In this document: positions 52,114-60,840 of the stretch, in pieces | How positions within the stretch are numbered: position 1 is the first letter of the stretch | Layout of the letters: each line of letters opens with the position of its first letter | From: Neoalteromonas facilis | GTDB lineage: Bacteria > Pseudomonadota > Gammaproteobacteria > Enterobacterales > Alteromonadaceae | Reading direction: 5' to 3' | Assembly: GCF_002807665.1 (NCBI RefSeq) | Contig: NZ_PEAY01000003.1 | Span: forward strand, 458,103 to 522,102 | Length of the DNA: 64,000 nt | The notes under the pieces: model-generated | Database searches by the model: none | What the model saw: only the letters and a program-made list of their open reading frames with translations | What the model was told of the DNA's origin: nothing | Program-made: the position numbers and the translations under genes

Positions 52114-53373
52114 TTATCTTTCTTTAAAAGATAGCTTTTCATAAAGTTGCGAAAGTCTTTTTCCTATAGATAGATAAGAGTACTGTTCTTTAACGAGACT
52201 TATCGCGTTATTACTCATCTCCTTGAACTTATCGGGGGTTTCAATCAAATGTTGAACACATTCAACGTAATCTTTGGGCTTATCAGCAAACAGCACGTTT
52301 TTACCATTGCTAACATTGATTCCTTCACAGGCTATTGGATTTGATATGATTGGTTTTCCCATCGCCAACGCATCCAAAATTTTTAATTTAGTTCCACCAC
52401 CATCACTGATTGGACAGAGATAAATATCTGCTTTTTCAATGTAATGTCGAACGTCATCGACAAAACCATGAACAACGATTCCACTATCTTTTTCCATTGA
52501 TTTCCGAACTATGTCTTCCGGGGGGTGTGCACCAACGATATCCAATTCAGCATTAGGATATTTTGTATGAATTAGTGGCCAGATCTCATGAACTAGGCAT
52601 CTAACCGCCGCTCTGTTTGTATAAGCGTTCAGACGGCCTACAAAGATGAACCGAGGTGAATCTAAGTTTGAAAAACCATTTGATTCACATTCAGGCTTAA
52701 AGTACGAAATATCGACCCCATTCTCAACCTCTGTAACTTCCGCAGATGGAATAAATGTTCGAAGCCTATCGCTGTCCAGTCTTGAACAAGTAATATTTAG
52801 CGAAAACTCAGGACACCAAGTTGATTCAAACTTACCGAGTCTCTTTCCCTCTTGCCACATATAAAATTTAACAAAAATATTTGAGCTTTTTTCTGCTCGT
52901 CTTAACAGCATATGAGATTCGATGTTATGGTGGTCCAAAACGGCCAGTGTATCTTTAAATAGACGAAGGTAAGGGGCGAGGCTGATCGTGTCGTAGTGGA
53001 CCAATTCGATATTGTGAGCACCTTTGAATGCTGTTAGCTCAAGTCTGAAGGTGTCGCTATTAAGCCAATTTATTGTATATGGGTTCGAGCTGAAAATGCT
53101 TTTAATAGCAAGTAATTGTTTTCCGTACTTGTAGCGTTCACACGGTATATCGAAAAAGGATACAGTTTCACAAAATTTTAGCAGCTCATTTTTCGCTGTT
53201 TCTAAACCGGAATCATAGTTATCGAAATGTGTGTTGATTAGATCCCTCTGAATGAAGGCGAACAAATGTACTTCGTGATACTTTGATGCTTCTTTCAATA
53301 AATTATAACTTCTTTGAAGAACCCCACCTTTAGGGGGGTACGGAACTAAATGAGACAACCATAAAATTTTCAT
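52114..53373 (-). CDS. Family 4 glycosyltransferase, PEP-CTERM/XrtA-associated (stp1-like)
   Basis: A 419-residue GT4 beginning ILWLSHLVPYPPKGGVLQRSY, the N-terminus typical of the exosortase-associated sugar transferase family. Other signposts are VLDHHNIESHMLLRRAE, VTEVENGVDISYFKPE, FIFVGRLNAYTNRAAVRCL at the donor half near residue 240, and PISDGGGTKLKILDALAMGKPI with the catalytic glutamate-type loop replaced by the GGGTK form of this family. It adds a sugar to the repeat unit. It is alone on the minus strand, between the IS3 remnant and a 400-base gap. Confidence 0.88.
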   Translation of the reverse strand: MKILWLSHLVPYPPKGGVLQRSYNLLKEASKYHEVHLFAFIQRDLINTHFDNYDSGLETAKNELLKFCETVSFFDIPCERYKYGKQLLAIKSIFSSNPYTINWLNSDTFRLELTAFKGAHNIELVHYDTISLAPYLRLFKDTLAVLDHHNIESHMLLRRAEKSSNIFVKFYMWQEGKRLGKFESTWCPEFSLNITCSRLDSDRLRTFIPSAEVTEVENGVDISYFKPECESNGFSNLDSPRFIFVGRLNAYTNRAAVRCLVHEIWPLIHTKYPNAELDIVGAHPPEDIVRKSMEKDSGIVVHGFVDDVRHYIEKADIYLCPISDGGGTKLKILDALAMGKPIISNPIACEGINVSNGKNVLFADKPKDYVECVQHLIETPDKFKEMSNNAISLVKEQYSYLSIGKRLSQLYEKLSFKER

Positions 53374-53773
53374 AGATGAGTTTGTTAATACCGATAGGAT
53401 ATTACAGCCAGCTAATGGCTAGGCTTAATATTTTTTACCAAATTTCGTACGTTCTATTGTTAGTATACATTTAACTGATACAGCCGTAGAACTCTACACC
53501 AGAGTCTAAGAGAGTAATACAGCATGTTGCTCTATGCAATAATCGTAACCTAACCGCGCTGTGAAATAGTTCGGATTATTTGGAGTAACAATAGATGAAT
53601 TTGCGTCTAAGCAGTTGTGCGTAATAGTCAGGTAAACATTACATTCAGAGGGTAAGCGTCTTTAAATATTTGGACTCATCATAAGATGTTTTAGTCTTTC
53701 AGCACTTAACAGCGAACATTTCCATTTGTATGCTAATGCCCCCATTGCTGTACTCCAAATTTGGTATAAATAA
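53374..53773. other. A+T-rich intergenic stretch, nothing recognised
   Basis: About 400 bases between two minus-strand genes with stop codons in all frames at short intervals. It must hold the promoter of the glycosyltransferase at 53373. No hairpin, repeat or mobile-element end was recognised. Confidence 0.5.
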
Positions 53774-55234
53774 CTAATTTCCCCCTAATTTAACAAATTG
53801 CGTGAGATCCTTCCGGTGAGGGCTAAATAACCAAAAGTAACCTAAAAGGGCACTACAAAACAGAGCTGAAGCAAGAGTGAGATAAGCTATTTGCATCAGT
53901 ATGTTGCTTCCCGCCAACTCGACTGAATAAAGAGTAGCCATTACAAAACCAACGGTAATTGTTGGGGTTGAGATTGAAAGCACGATTGGTAGCCCCATGT
54001 CGTAGGCCTTACGACCCACCGCGTATGTAACGAAAAACTCTAATATTTGTGCCATAACAAGGGCACATATAGCACCAATAAGACCAAAATATAATGTTCC
54101 CAATGAACATGAAATAGTTATATTGATTGCGGTCATAAATGTTATTTTGGGTATTAGTTTCGTCAACCCAGATTTAAGCAATGAAAACCGAACAAATATT
54201 TTTAGGCTGTTAAATACAGCAGACAGGCATAGAAGCGGAATAAGCTGTTTTGATTGTGCAAAGCTCTCACTCGCCATAATATCTATCACCGTACCAGAAA
54301 ATAGACTAACACCCATTAAAGCACAGCAAAGAACTGATAAAATAACTATAAATGCAGCAGAGAATATTTTTTGTGGGTTTTCTTTTTGGCTGGCTACTTC
54401 AAATCTCTGAACCTGCCACCATTGGTTAAAAGGTTCCCAAAACAATAGACTAATCAACATGGCAAATTTCATCGCAAAATGATACAAGCCTACTTCTGTT
54501 AAAGACGTGAAATATTTCAGGACAAAGTTGGTGATAAACGTAATGTAGAGAGTAGCGAATCCACTTAGCCACAGTGGCCATGAAAACTCCCAAAGACGTT
54601 TGGCTATTTGCTGATTAAAGGAAATTCCTGCATAAGAAAAGGTGTGAAAGCCCAGTATGCCAGCCAAAATCAGAGAGGCTATCAAGCCGCTGTAAATCAC
54701 ACCGACTACGCCCATTTCAAGTTCAATTAAGAAGTATATGTTTAGGGAAAGCTGCAAGGCTAGTTTCAGTACGGACAGAATAAAGAAATAAAACGGCTTT
54801 TTTCTAAGTCGCAAGTATATCAGGCCGTACGATTCAATCGAACTGGTAATTAGCATTACACCGTAAACAGCGAAAACATTGGATAAATCAGAACGCTCAA
54901 AAAATGAAATGGCCAAGTGCTCAGCAGTTAATGCAAATATCAACGCACCAAGACAACTGGCCGAAATAGTAAATGTTAACGCCGTTGAAATTAATGTTCT
55001 TCTATAGCAGGTGTCGTTCTGATCATAAAAAAACTTAGGGATGGCTACGCCAAACCTAGCGCCAAGAAATAGTTCATAAATACTCAGGAATAATGCTAGG
55101 AGTCCGACGATCCCATACTCGGCCGGCGTAAGGTAATTGGTATAAACCGGCAACATAATGAATGCCGATATTTGTCGTAATATTGTGCCTGATGTGTACC
55201 AGAAAACAGGTTTCTGATTAAGCTTGTTTAGCAT
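53774..55234 (-). CDS. Oligosaccharide flippase (Wzx-like, MOP superfamily)
   Basis: A 486-residue integral membrane protein with about 12-14 predicted helices in the MOP flippase pattern: IMLPVYTNYLTPAEYGIVGLLAL at the N-terminus is the classical start of Wzx/RfbX proteins. It should flip the undecaprenyl-linked repeat unit to the periplasmic side, where the polymerase and Wzz act. No separate Wzy-like polymerase was recognised in the window. Third gene of a minus operon behind the ATP-grasp and deacetylase genes, 39 bases after the latter. Confidence 0.9.
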   Translation of the reverse strand: MLNKLNQKPVFWYTSGTILRQISAFIMLPVYTNYLTPAEYGIVGLLALFLSIYELFLGARFGVAIPKFFYDQNDTCYRRTLISTALTFTISASCLGALIFALTAEHLAISFFERSDLSNVFAVYGVMLITSSIESYGLIYLRLRKKPFYFFILSVLKLALQLSLNIYFLIELEMGVVGVIYSGLIASLILAGILGFHTFSYAGISFNQQIAKRLWEFSWPLWLSGFATLYITFITNFVLKYFTSLTEVGLYHFAMKFAMLISLLFWEPFNQWWQVQRFEVASQKENPQKIFSAAFIVILSVLCCALMGVSLFSGTVIDIMASESFAQSKQLIPLLCLSAVFNSLKIFVRFSLLKSGLTKLIPKITFMTAINITISCSLGTLYFGLIGAICALVMAQILEFFVTYAVGRKAYDMGLPIVLSISTPTITVGFVMATLYSVELAGSNILMQIAYLTLASALFCSALLGYFWLFSPHRKDLTQFVKLGGN

Positions 55235-55273
55235 TTTAATATTTGCTTACTTTTTGAACAGTTAAAGTGGGTA

Positions 55274-56260
55274 TTAAAACCAATTTGCAAGTCGAGCTTT
55301 GAACTTTGTCGGCGTATTACTGACATCTTCATGCAATCCAATTCTTACAAGTTCGTAGGGCGACATTTCTGCGTTATTGTTATGCCCCCGGTTTGTTGTT
55401 ACTGCATAAGAATACGTTGTCTTAACGAGAGCAAGTGCCTCTTCTGAATAATCGCCATTAGGAAAACAGAAGCCATTAATATTGTCTTGAATACAGGCTT
55501 CTAATTCTTTTTTAGATTCAGAGATTTCTTCTTTTAGGGTGGCGGTTGGTAAATAGTCTTTTAATCTCAAATGATTGCAAGTATGGCTTCCGATATCGAC
55601 ATTAAGGTTTTGTTTAGCATCAGTAAGTTGCTTAAGATCCATCATTTCAATCGCCAATTCTTCATCTGAGAACACGCTTAATACATCATGGATTTGAGTG
55701 TCTGGGTATTGCTTGAGATATTGAATAATTGACGCTGCACTCTCTCTATTCATTGAGCCTCCGCTAAAGTTAGGCATTAATTTTTGCATAGAGGCTATTT
55801 GTTCTGACGTCCATTTGGAATTAGATAGAAGAATTCTAAGAAGTTTATTGGGCCAGAATGGGGCGGGTTGGCCCAAGAACCGGCTTACTGCAAATAGGGT
55901 TGACGGCAAATCGTATTCTCTGAGTATTGGGAATGCAAACTCGTAATTGTCCAGCCACCCATCATCAAATGTAATCGCTACAGCAAATTGAGGCCTTTTT
56001 GATGCATCTTTCTCAAGCCAACTTCTAAGACTGACTACAGGAACCTTAGAATCGACTAGCGTCTCAACGTGCATTCTGAATGTCTTTGGTGTGACAACCA
56101 TACCCGGCTCTTCAAATTGATAACGTTGGTCATCTTTGGGTAGCACGCGATGGTACATTAAGATAACAAGCGTTTTATCTCCCGCTAATAGAGTACGCCA
56201 CCCAACGGTAGCCGCGAGCCACGTGGGGATTATTTTTAAAAGGTCTTTAAGCAGGCGCAT
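55274..56260 (-). CDS. Polysaccharide deacetylase family protein
   Basis: A 328-residue NodB-type esterase: LVILMYHRVLP near residue 30, AVAITFDDGWLDNYEFA with the two catalytic/metal aspartates near 95, DIGSHTCNHLRLKD with metal histidines near 230, and FCFPNGDYS near 265. A hydrophobic stretch near the N-terminus may anchor it. It would remove N- or O-acetyl groups from the polymer. It follows the ATP-grasp gene by 12 bases and precedes the flippase, so ligase, deacetylase and flippase form one unit. Third deacetylase of the locus. Confidence 0.87.
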   Translation of the reverse strand: MRLLKDLLKIIPTWLAATVGWRTLLAGDKTLVILMYHRVLPKDDQRYQFEEPGMVVTPKTFRMHVETLVDSKVPVVSLRSWLEKDASKRPQFAVAITFDDGWLDNYEFAFPILREYDLPSTLFAVSRFLGQPAPFWPNKLLRILLSNSKWTSEQIASMQKLMPNFSGGSMNRESAASIIQYLKQYPDTQIHDVLSVFSDEELAIEMMDLKQLTDAKQNLNVDIGSHTCNHLRLKDYLPTATLKEEISESKKELEACIQDNINGFCFPNGDYSEEALALVKTTYSYAVTTNRGHNNNAEMSPYELVRIGLHEDVSNTPTKFKARLANWF

Positions 56261-56272
56261 GATAACTCTTAA

Positions 56273-57433
56273 TTAATGGAAGTAATGTTTAAGTTCAAAC
56301 CAAAATGGCTTCATATCATCAAAGCGATTGACTTCGTGCTTTCTGTGTATGAACTTGGGAAGCATAAATTTTAGTGTATGGATAAGCTTTTTAACAAAGG
56401 AATAGTCTTTACTCTTCCATGTTAAATATAAGTTATCCAAATCACCTAATAACCACCTAAGTTGCTGTCCTTGCTTAAAATGCTCAATATCATGAACCTC
56501 TACTCCCAGTTCTCCATCTAGCAAAAGGCTGGGGAAATCAACGCCAGAGTCAATTGCTAACTGCAAAGAGCCCCATAATCGGGTATTAATTTCCATTAAA
56601 AATGGCGTTCCATTTGCGCTGACTCGGTACTCGATCATTGCTGCACCATGCCATGATACATGATTTAACAATTTTTCTGCATACTGTTTCATCTGAGGAT
56701 CCACGCTCACACTTTCACTGAGTACGCTTACTCCGCCTTGTGGCGGTTTCTCGCGGAGCCTTTTGTGAGCAAAAAACGCCTTGCTTTTGCCCTTTTGGTA
56801 ATACGTGAAGATTCCTGCTCCATGACCCTCAATAAAGTCTTGAAGCATAAAGGGAGAATGTTCTATGTATTTATGCTTAGCCAAGATCTTGGCTAATGCC
56901 TCTTTGTTTTTGGCAACGCTTACCTGAGTTTCAACCCATTGTTTATCTTTTAACACTCTTGATAAGCTTGGCTTTATGACACAAGGGTACGTAATGTCAT
57001 CAAAATTTAGTTCACTACTGTTGTTGTAGTATTGAGTCTGCGGGATTGGAACGCCAATAGAATCAGCCAATTTCATCAAGCTGATTTTGTCGCTCAACTG
57101 TAAAACCGTTTCGAGAGATGCAAACGGCAACAAACAATGAAACTCTGCTCGGTGCGCAAGTAGGGTACGGCTACTGATTTCAGTAACAGGGAATAAACAG
57201 GTGATCTTGTATTGCGCTATCGCATTCTTGACCCATTCAACAAATGCTTCAGGGGCGCTTTTGGGGCTAGGGCATTGGATATAATGAGAGCTGTATTTGG
57301 ATTCCCCTGCGAGAGCCGCGGGTTCGCTATCACATGTTATGACCTTAACGTTTTCTTTTTTTCCTAACGATCTTGTCGAAGCCAATGCACTCCTTTGTGA
57401 GGCATCAAATACAAGAACAACAATACTGTCCAT
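56273..57433 (-). CDS. ATP-grasp domain ligase (carboxylate-amine ligase type)
   Basis: A 386-residue protein with a pre-ATP-grasp Rossmann part (VVLVFDASQRSALASTRSLG, residues 5-25), the ATP-binding TYPCVIKPSLSRVLKD near 150, MLQDFIEGHGAGIF near 200, and the metal-binding end of the fold, AAMIEYRVSANGTPFLMEINTRLWGS, near 265-290. Such enzymes join a carboxylate to an amine through an acyl phosphate. With a deacetylase directly downstream, a likely task is amide formation on an amino sugar, but the substrates are unknown. First gene of the minus operon; the upstream gap to the divergent GT gene is about 100 bases. Confidence 0.82.
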   Translation of the reverse strand: MDSIVVLVFDASQRSALASTRSLGKKENVKVITCDSEPAALAGESKYSSHYIQCPSPKSAPEAFVEWVKNAIAQYKITCLFPVTEISSRTLLAHRAEFHCLLPFASLETVLQLSDKISLMKLADSIGVPIPQTQYYNNSSELNFDDITYPCVIKPSLSRVLKDKQWVETQVSVAKNKEALAKILAKHKYIEHSPFMLQDFIEGHGAGIFTYYQKGKSKAFFAHKRLREKPPQGGVSVLSESVSVDPQMKQYAEKLLNHVSWHGAAMIEYRVSANGTPFLMEINTRLWGSLQLAIDSGVDFPSLLLDGELGVEVHDIEHFKQGQQLRWLLGDLDNLYLTWKSKDYSFVKKLIHTLKFMLPKFIHRKHEVNRFDDMKPFWFELKHYFH

Positions 57434-57537
57434 TTTTAAATCTAAAGTTCTTAGTATGCAGCAAGGTTATTGCTTGTTATGCTTGACTACAAGCTGAATT
57501 TAGCAAATTTTTTAAAAACTCATGGAATGGTGTTCAA

Positions 57538-58680
57538 TTGTCTAAGTTTACAATCCTCCATTTAATCGATACCACAGGGCCTGGTGGCGCAGAAGACGTA
57601 TTCATCTCGCTTGCTACTCGCTTGAACAACGAAAGCTTTAGGAGCATTGCTGTTATAAGAGGGGAGGGATATGTTGCCAATACGCTGCGTGATAAAGGGG
57701 TAGAGCCTATTATTATTGATGCCAAAGGAAGCTTCAATGTTGGGCTACTGAAGGGGCTCATTAAGCTCGTTAGAGGTGAAAAAGTAGATTTGCTCCAAAG
57801 CCATTTATTAGGTTCTAATGTGTACGCCGCTATTGTAGGGTGGTTAACTGGAACGCCTGTTGTAGCAACCTATCATGGTATGGTCGACATTTCACCCAAT
57901 GAACGCTTTAGAACTGCCAAGCTATGGTTTATGCGTAAAGGCATTTCTCATTTTGTGTCGGTCAGTAATGCGTTAAAAAAAGCAATCGATAAAAACCAGC
58001 TACTTGTTTCCGATAGAACCAGTATTGTTTACAACGGAATTGACACAACGCTATATGACCTTCCTAAAAGTTCTAAATTAAAAGCGCAGTTAGGTGTAGA
58101 AAATTCAGTTCCGTTGATAGGGGCACTTGGTAATATTCGGTCTGCTAAGCGTTACGATCTCTTGGTTGAAGCTGCTGCTTTGTTGCAAGATCGGGGTATT
58201 GATGTTGCTTTTTGTATTGCAGGTGACCCAAAAGCCAGTTTGAGAGCTAAGCTAGATCAAATGATTGATGAAAAAGGGTTACACAATATACACTTTGTGG
58301 GGTTTGTAAAAAACACGCCGGAATACTTACACAATATCGATGCTTTTATTCTTACGTCAGATGCTGAGGGGTTTTCAATCAGTACAATAGAAGCAATGGC
58401 GTCTGGATTACCGGTGATTGCCACTAAATGCGGTGGTCCCGAAGAGATAATTGAAAATCAGTCGCAAGGCCTACTTGTTGATATCTCGGCAGAGGGAATT
58501 GCAGGCGCGGTTGCATCTTTTGTTAACTCCTTCTCGCTATCAAGTGATTTGGTTAATCAAGAAGCTCAGAGACGTGTAAATGATTCCTTTTCAATTGAGG
58601 TAATGTTGAATAAATATCTGATGATTTACAAAAAGTTAAGTGAACGATTTCCAGAAAATAAAACGGAGTCTACTCTATGA
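57538..58680 (+). CDS. Family 4 glycosyltransferase
   Basis: A 380-residue GT4: ILHLIDTTGPGGAEDVFISL at the N-terminus (the GGAE donor-loop motif), LLQSHLLGSNVYAAIVG, VVATYHGMVDISPNE, then SVPLIGALGNIRSAKRYDLLVE opening the donor half near residue 190, and TSDAEGFSISTIEAMASGLPVIA with the E-x7-E signature. Start appears to be TTG at 57538, since ATG codons just upstream are out of frame; GGAATGG lies ten bases before. It overlaps the following phosphatase gene by 4 bases. Sugar donor unknown. Confidence 0.86.
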   Translation: MSKFTILHLIDTTGPGGAEDVFISLATRLNNESFRSIAVIRGEGYVANTLRDKGVEPIIIDAKGSFNVGLLKGLIKLVRGEKVDLLQSHLLGSNVYAAIVGWLTGTPVVATYHGMVDISPNERFRTAKLWFMRKGISHFVSVSNALKKAIDKNQLLVSDRTSIVYNGIDTTLYDLPKSSKLKAQLGVENSVPLIGALGNIRSAKRYDLLVEAAALLQDRGIDVAFCIAGDPKASLRAKLDQMIDEKGLHNIHFVGFVKNTPEYLHNIDAFILTSDAEGFSISTIEAMASGLPVIATKCGGPEEIIENQSQGLLVDISAEGIAGAVASFVNSFSLSSDLVNQEAQRRVNDSFSIEVMLNKYLMIYKKLSERFPENKTESTL

Positions 58681-59261
58681 TGGAGAAAGCCTCTCTATTT
58701 ATAGCCAATAGGTACGGATCAAAAAAGGGATTGCTGCGCTACTATTGGTACGGATTACTGCAGCGTTTGGGAATTTACTCTAAATACCGCCTCAATACCC
58801 ACAATGAGATAAATCGACTGGTTTACATATGCAGCGGAAATATTTGCCGCAGCCCGCTTGGAGATGTTTATGCGCGCTCATTAGGCTTTGAGAGCGTTTC
58901 TTTTGGTTTGCATTGTCGTGGTGGGGATGAGGCTTTCGAAAAAACACTTCAATATGGGTTGCAGCAGAGCTTACCCATAGAAGAGCATCGGTCGCAAAAT
59001 ATCAGTCATTATGAGCCTCGAAAGGGGGATTTATTGATTGTGATGGAGCCAAACCATTTAGAAGATTTGGAAACGCAATTTCCCGAAACACCCAAGCTGT
59101 TGTTGGGGTTTTTGACCGATTGGGAGAATGTTTATATTCATGATCCATTCAACACTAATGTGGTTTTTTTCGACCGATGTATGAAGGAAATTGAAAAGGC
59201 AACGCTGCGCTTGATAAGGTTCAAATTTGAAAAAGCAAAAAGAGCAAGGTGTTCAAATTAG
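58677..59261 (+). CDS. Low-molecular-weight protein-tyrosine-phosphatase family protein
   Basis: A 194-residue protein with an N-terminal extension of about 45 residues, then the LMW-PTP fold: LVYICSGNICRSPLGDVYAR holds the C-x5-R-S catalytic loop (nucleophile the first cysteine), and YIHDPFN near residue 158 supplies the general-acid aspartate of the DP motif. Such phosphatases (Wzb-type) dephosphorylate BY-kinases and regulate polymer export; the partner would be the autokinase encoded at 28651, although the two genes are far apart. Translation is coupled to the preceding GT4 gene (4-base overlap). The extension is unusual and of unknown use. Confidence 0.83.
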   Translation: MMEKASLFIANRYGSKKGLLRYYWYGLLQRLGIYSKYRLNTHNEINRLVYICSGNICRSPLGDVYARSLGFESVSFGLHCRGGDEAFEKTLQYGLQQSLPIEEHRSQNISHYEPRKGDLLIVMEPNHLEDLETQFPETPKLLLGFLTDWENVYIHDPFNTNVVFFDRCMKEIEKATLRLIRFKFEKAKRARCSN

Positions 59262-59290
59262 CCATAGGGTAGTTTTCACGAATGGATATT

Positions 59291-60517
59291 TTAGTTTGCA
59301 TTTTTTTTCAATAGGGATATATAGATATTATACATCTCTTCTCCGAGAGATTCCGCAGAGTATAATTTACTGTCTGCTATGGCATTTTGCGATAGCCTGG
59401 AATGTAATGACTTGTTATCTATCAGTTCCCTGATTATTGAGCATAGTCCTTTTTTATCGTTGGCCTCGTATAAGAATCCGTTTCGCCCATGCATTATTAT
59501 TTCTTTTGGGCCTCCTATGTTCGTAGAAATGGCTGGAATTCCATGAGCAAATCCTTCGATAATTGTTCGTCCAAAACCCTCAGGCCCAAGACTACAGTTC
59601 GCTACGAGGAACGCCTTGGTATAAAAAGAGCTTACATTTTGTTGATAGCCAAAAAAAACAACTTGATCCTTAAGGTTTAGCTTTTGAACTAATTGCTGGA
59701 GTTTAAACAAATAGTAATTACCTCCGTCAGCGCTGTCACCTACTAGCCATACTTTAATTCTCTTATCTTCTTTCAGTAATGATGCAATCGATTCTATAAA
59801 CTCGAGCTGTCCTTTAAAGGGGACGATTCGTGCTGGAATCAAAATAGGGTAATTGCTTTCTTTCTTTTCATGCCTTGTGTTTCCGACTCTTATAACTGGA
59901 TCGGGTAGTACTTTAAATTGGTCACGCGGCACACCAATGTTTTCTGAAAATTTATCGGCGAGATGTTTGGATACCGATAGATAACATTCAGCATTCTGCT
60001 TTACTGATCTGGGGAGATTAGAGAAGTCATCAGGTCCCCTAAAATGATAAACTAGCGGGACTTTTAGTAAACGAGACACTTTGTAACAGAAAGAGCTGAT
60101 ATTATTGTTGCAATGAACGATTTGGGCCCCTTTCCATTTTCCGATTGCGTAAACTAGGCTGATGTTTATAAGGTCGTTTACTACTTCCAGTAATGAGATT
60201 ATTTTTATTCCCGGAATCTTCGAAAGCCTAAAGCGATTCTCAGCCCATTCATTGAAAACTGCTTTCGTTTTATAGTTAAAGAGAGAGAGTAAACTGAAAT
60301 GATTATTTTCAAACAACGGCTTAGTTATAGAGCGTTTCGCGAAAGATACGACCACAGGAGTAATCGGAACGTTACTACCCTTGAGTAATTCAGACAGACT
60401 AACCATCGCGCCGCCAAAGCTCATCCCGTTTTCTATAAATAAAACAGTTACCTTTTCAGTTTTGTTTTGACTGGCTTTTAATGTTTCCGTCATACCGAGC
60501 GTTCCGTTGGTTTCCAT
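59291..60517 (-). CDS. Family 4 glycosyltransferase
   Basis: A 408-residue GT4. LFIENGMSFGGAMVSLSELL near residue 25 is the N-terminal donor loop, IVHCNNNISSFCYKVSRLL and LVYHFRGPDDFSNL lie in the acceptor half, YPILIPARIVPFKGQLEFIES starts the donor half near 220, and LGPEGFGRTIIEGFAHGIPAI gives the E-x7-E signature. A second ATG at residue 9 is another possible start. Alone on the minus strand, convergent with the phosphatase gene 30 bases away. Donor sugar unknown. Confidence 0.86.
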   Translation of the reverse strand: METNGTLGMTETLKASQNKTEKVTVLFIENGMSFGGAMVSLSELLKGSNVPITPVVVSFAKRSITKPLFENNHFSLLSLFNYKTKAVFNEWAENRFRLSKIPGIKIISLLEVVNDLINISLVYAIGKWKGAQIVHCNNNISSFCYKVSRLLKVPLVYHFRGPDDFSNLPRSVKQNAECYLSVSKHLADKFSENIGVPRDQFKVLPDPVIRVGNTRHEKKESNYPILIPARIVPFKGQLEFIESIASLLKEDKRIKVWLVGDSADGGNYYLFKLQQLVQKLNLKDQVVFFGYQQNVSSFYTKAFLVANCSLGPEGFGRTIIEGFAHGIPAISTNIGGPKEIIMHGRNGFLYEANDKKGLCSIIRELIDNKSLHSRLSQNAIADSKLYSAESLGEEMYNIYISLLKKNAN

Positions 60518-60840
60518 GAGACTTGATGTTTAGTCAACGCTTCTATGTTATGACCGAATCCAGAGAATCAGTTACAAAAAGAAAGCGCTAATGTCAAGCC
60601 GTTACTAATTTACAATATGTTTGCAATTTTATCGTAGGGGAAAAAAACCATCGCGTATAGGAAAATTTAGCGCTAGGATTTTCTCTATAAATTGTCGCGG
60701 AGAGTTAACGGGCATTCGGCACAAAAAATCCATAAAGTAACCGTTCGTTTTATTACCATTCACTCTCACTTTTAATAAATTACAAATATGTTGAGGTTTG
60801 TATATTGCTCGGACTAATATGATTTCTTAATTCTTTCCAT
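60518..60840. other. A+T-rich intergenic stretch, nothing recognised
   Basis: About 320 bases between two minus genes, with no credible frame. It must carry the promoter of the glycosyltransferase at 60517. No terminator-like stem with T-run was found. Confidence 0.45.

Noticed and set aside
57460-57475. Sigma-54-like sequence before the ATP-grasp gene (minus strand AAGCAATAACCTTGCT)
   Set aside because: The -12 part is perfect but the -24 GG is AG, which normally abolishes recognition.
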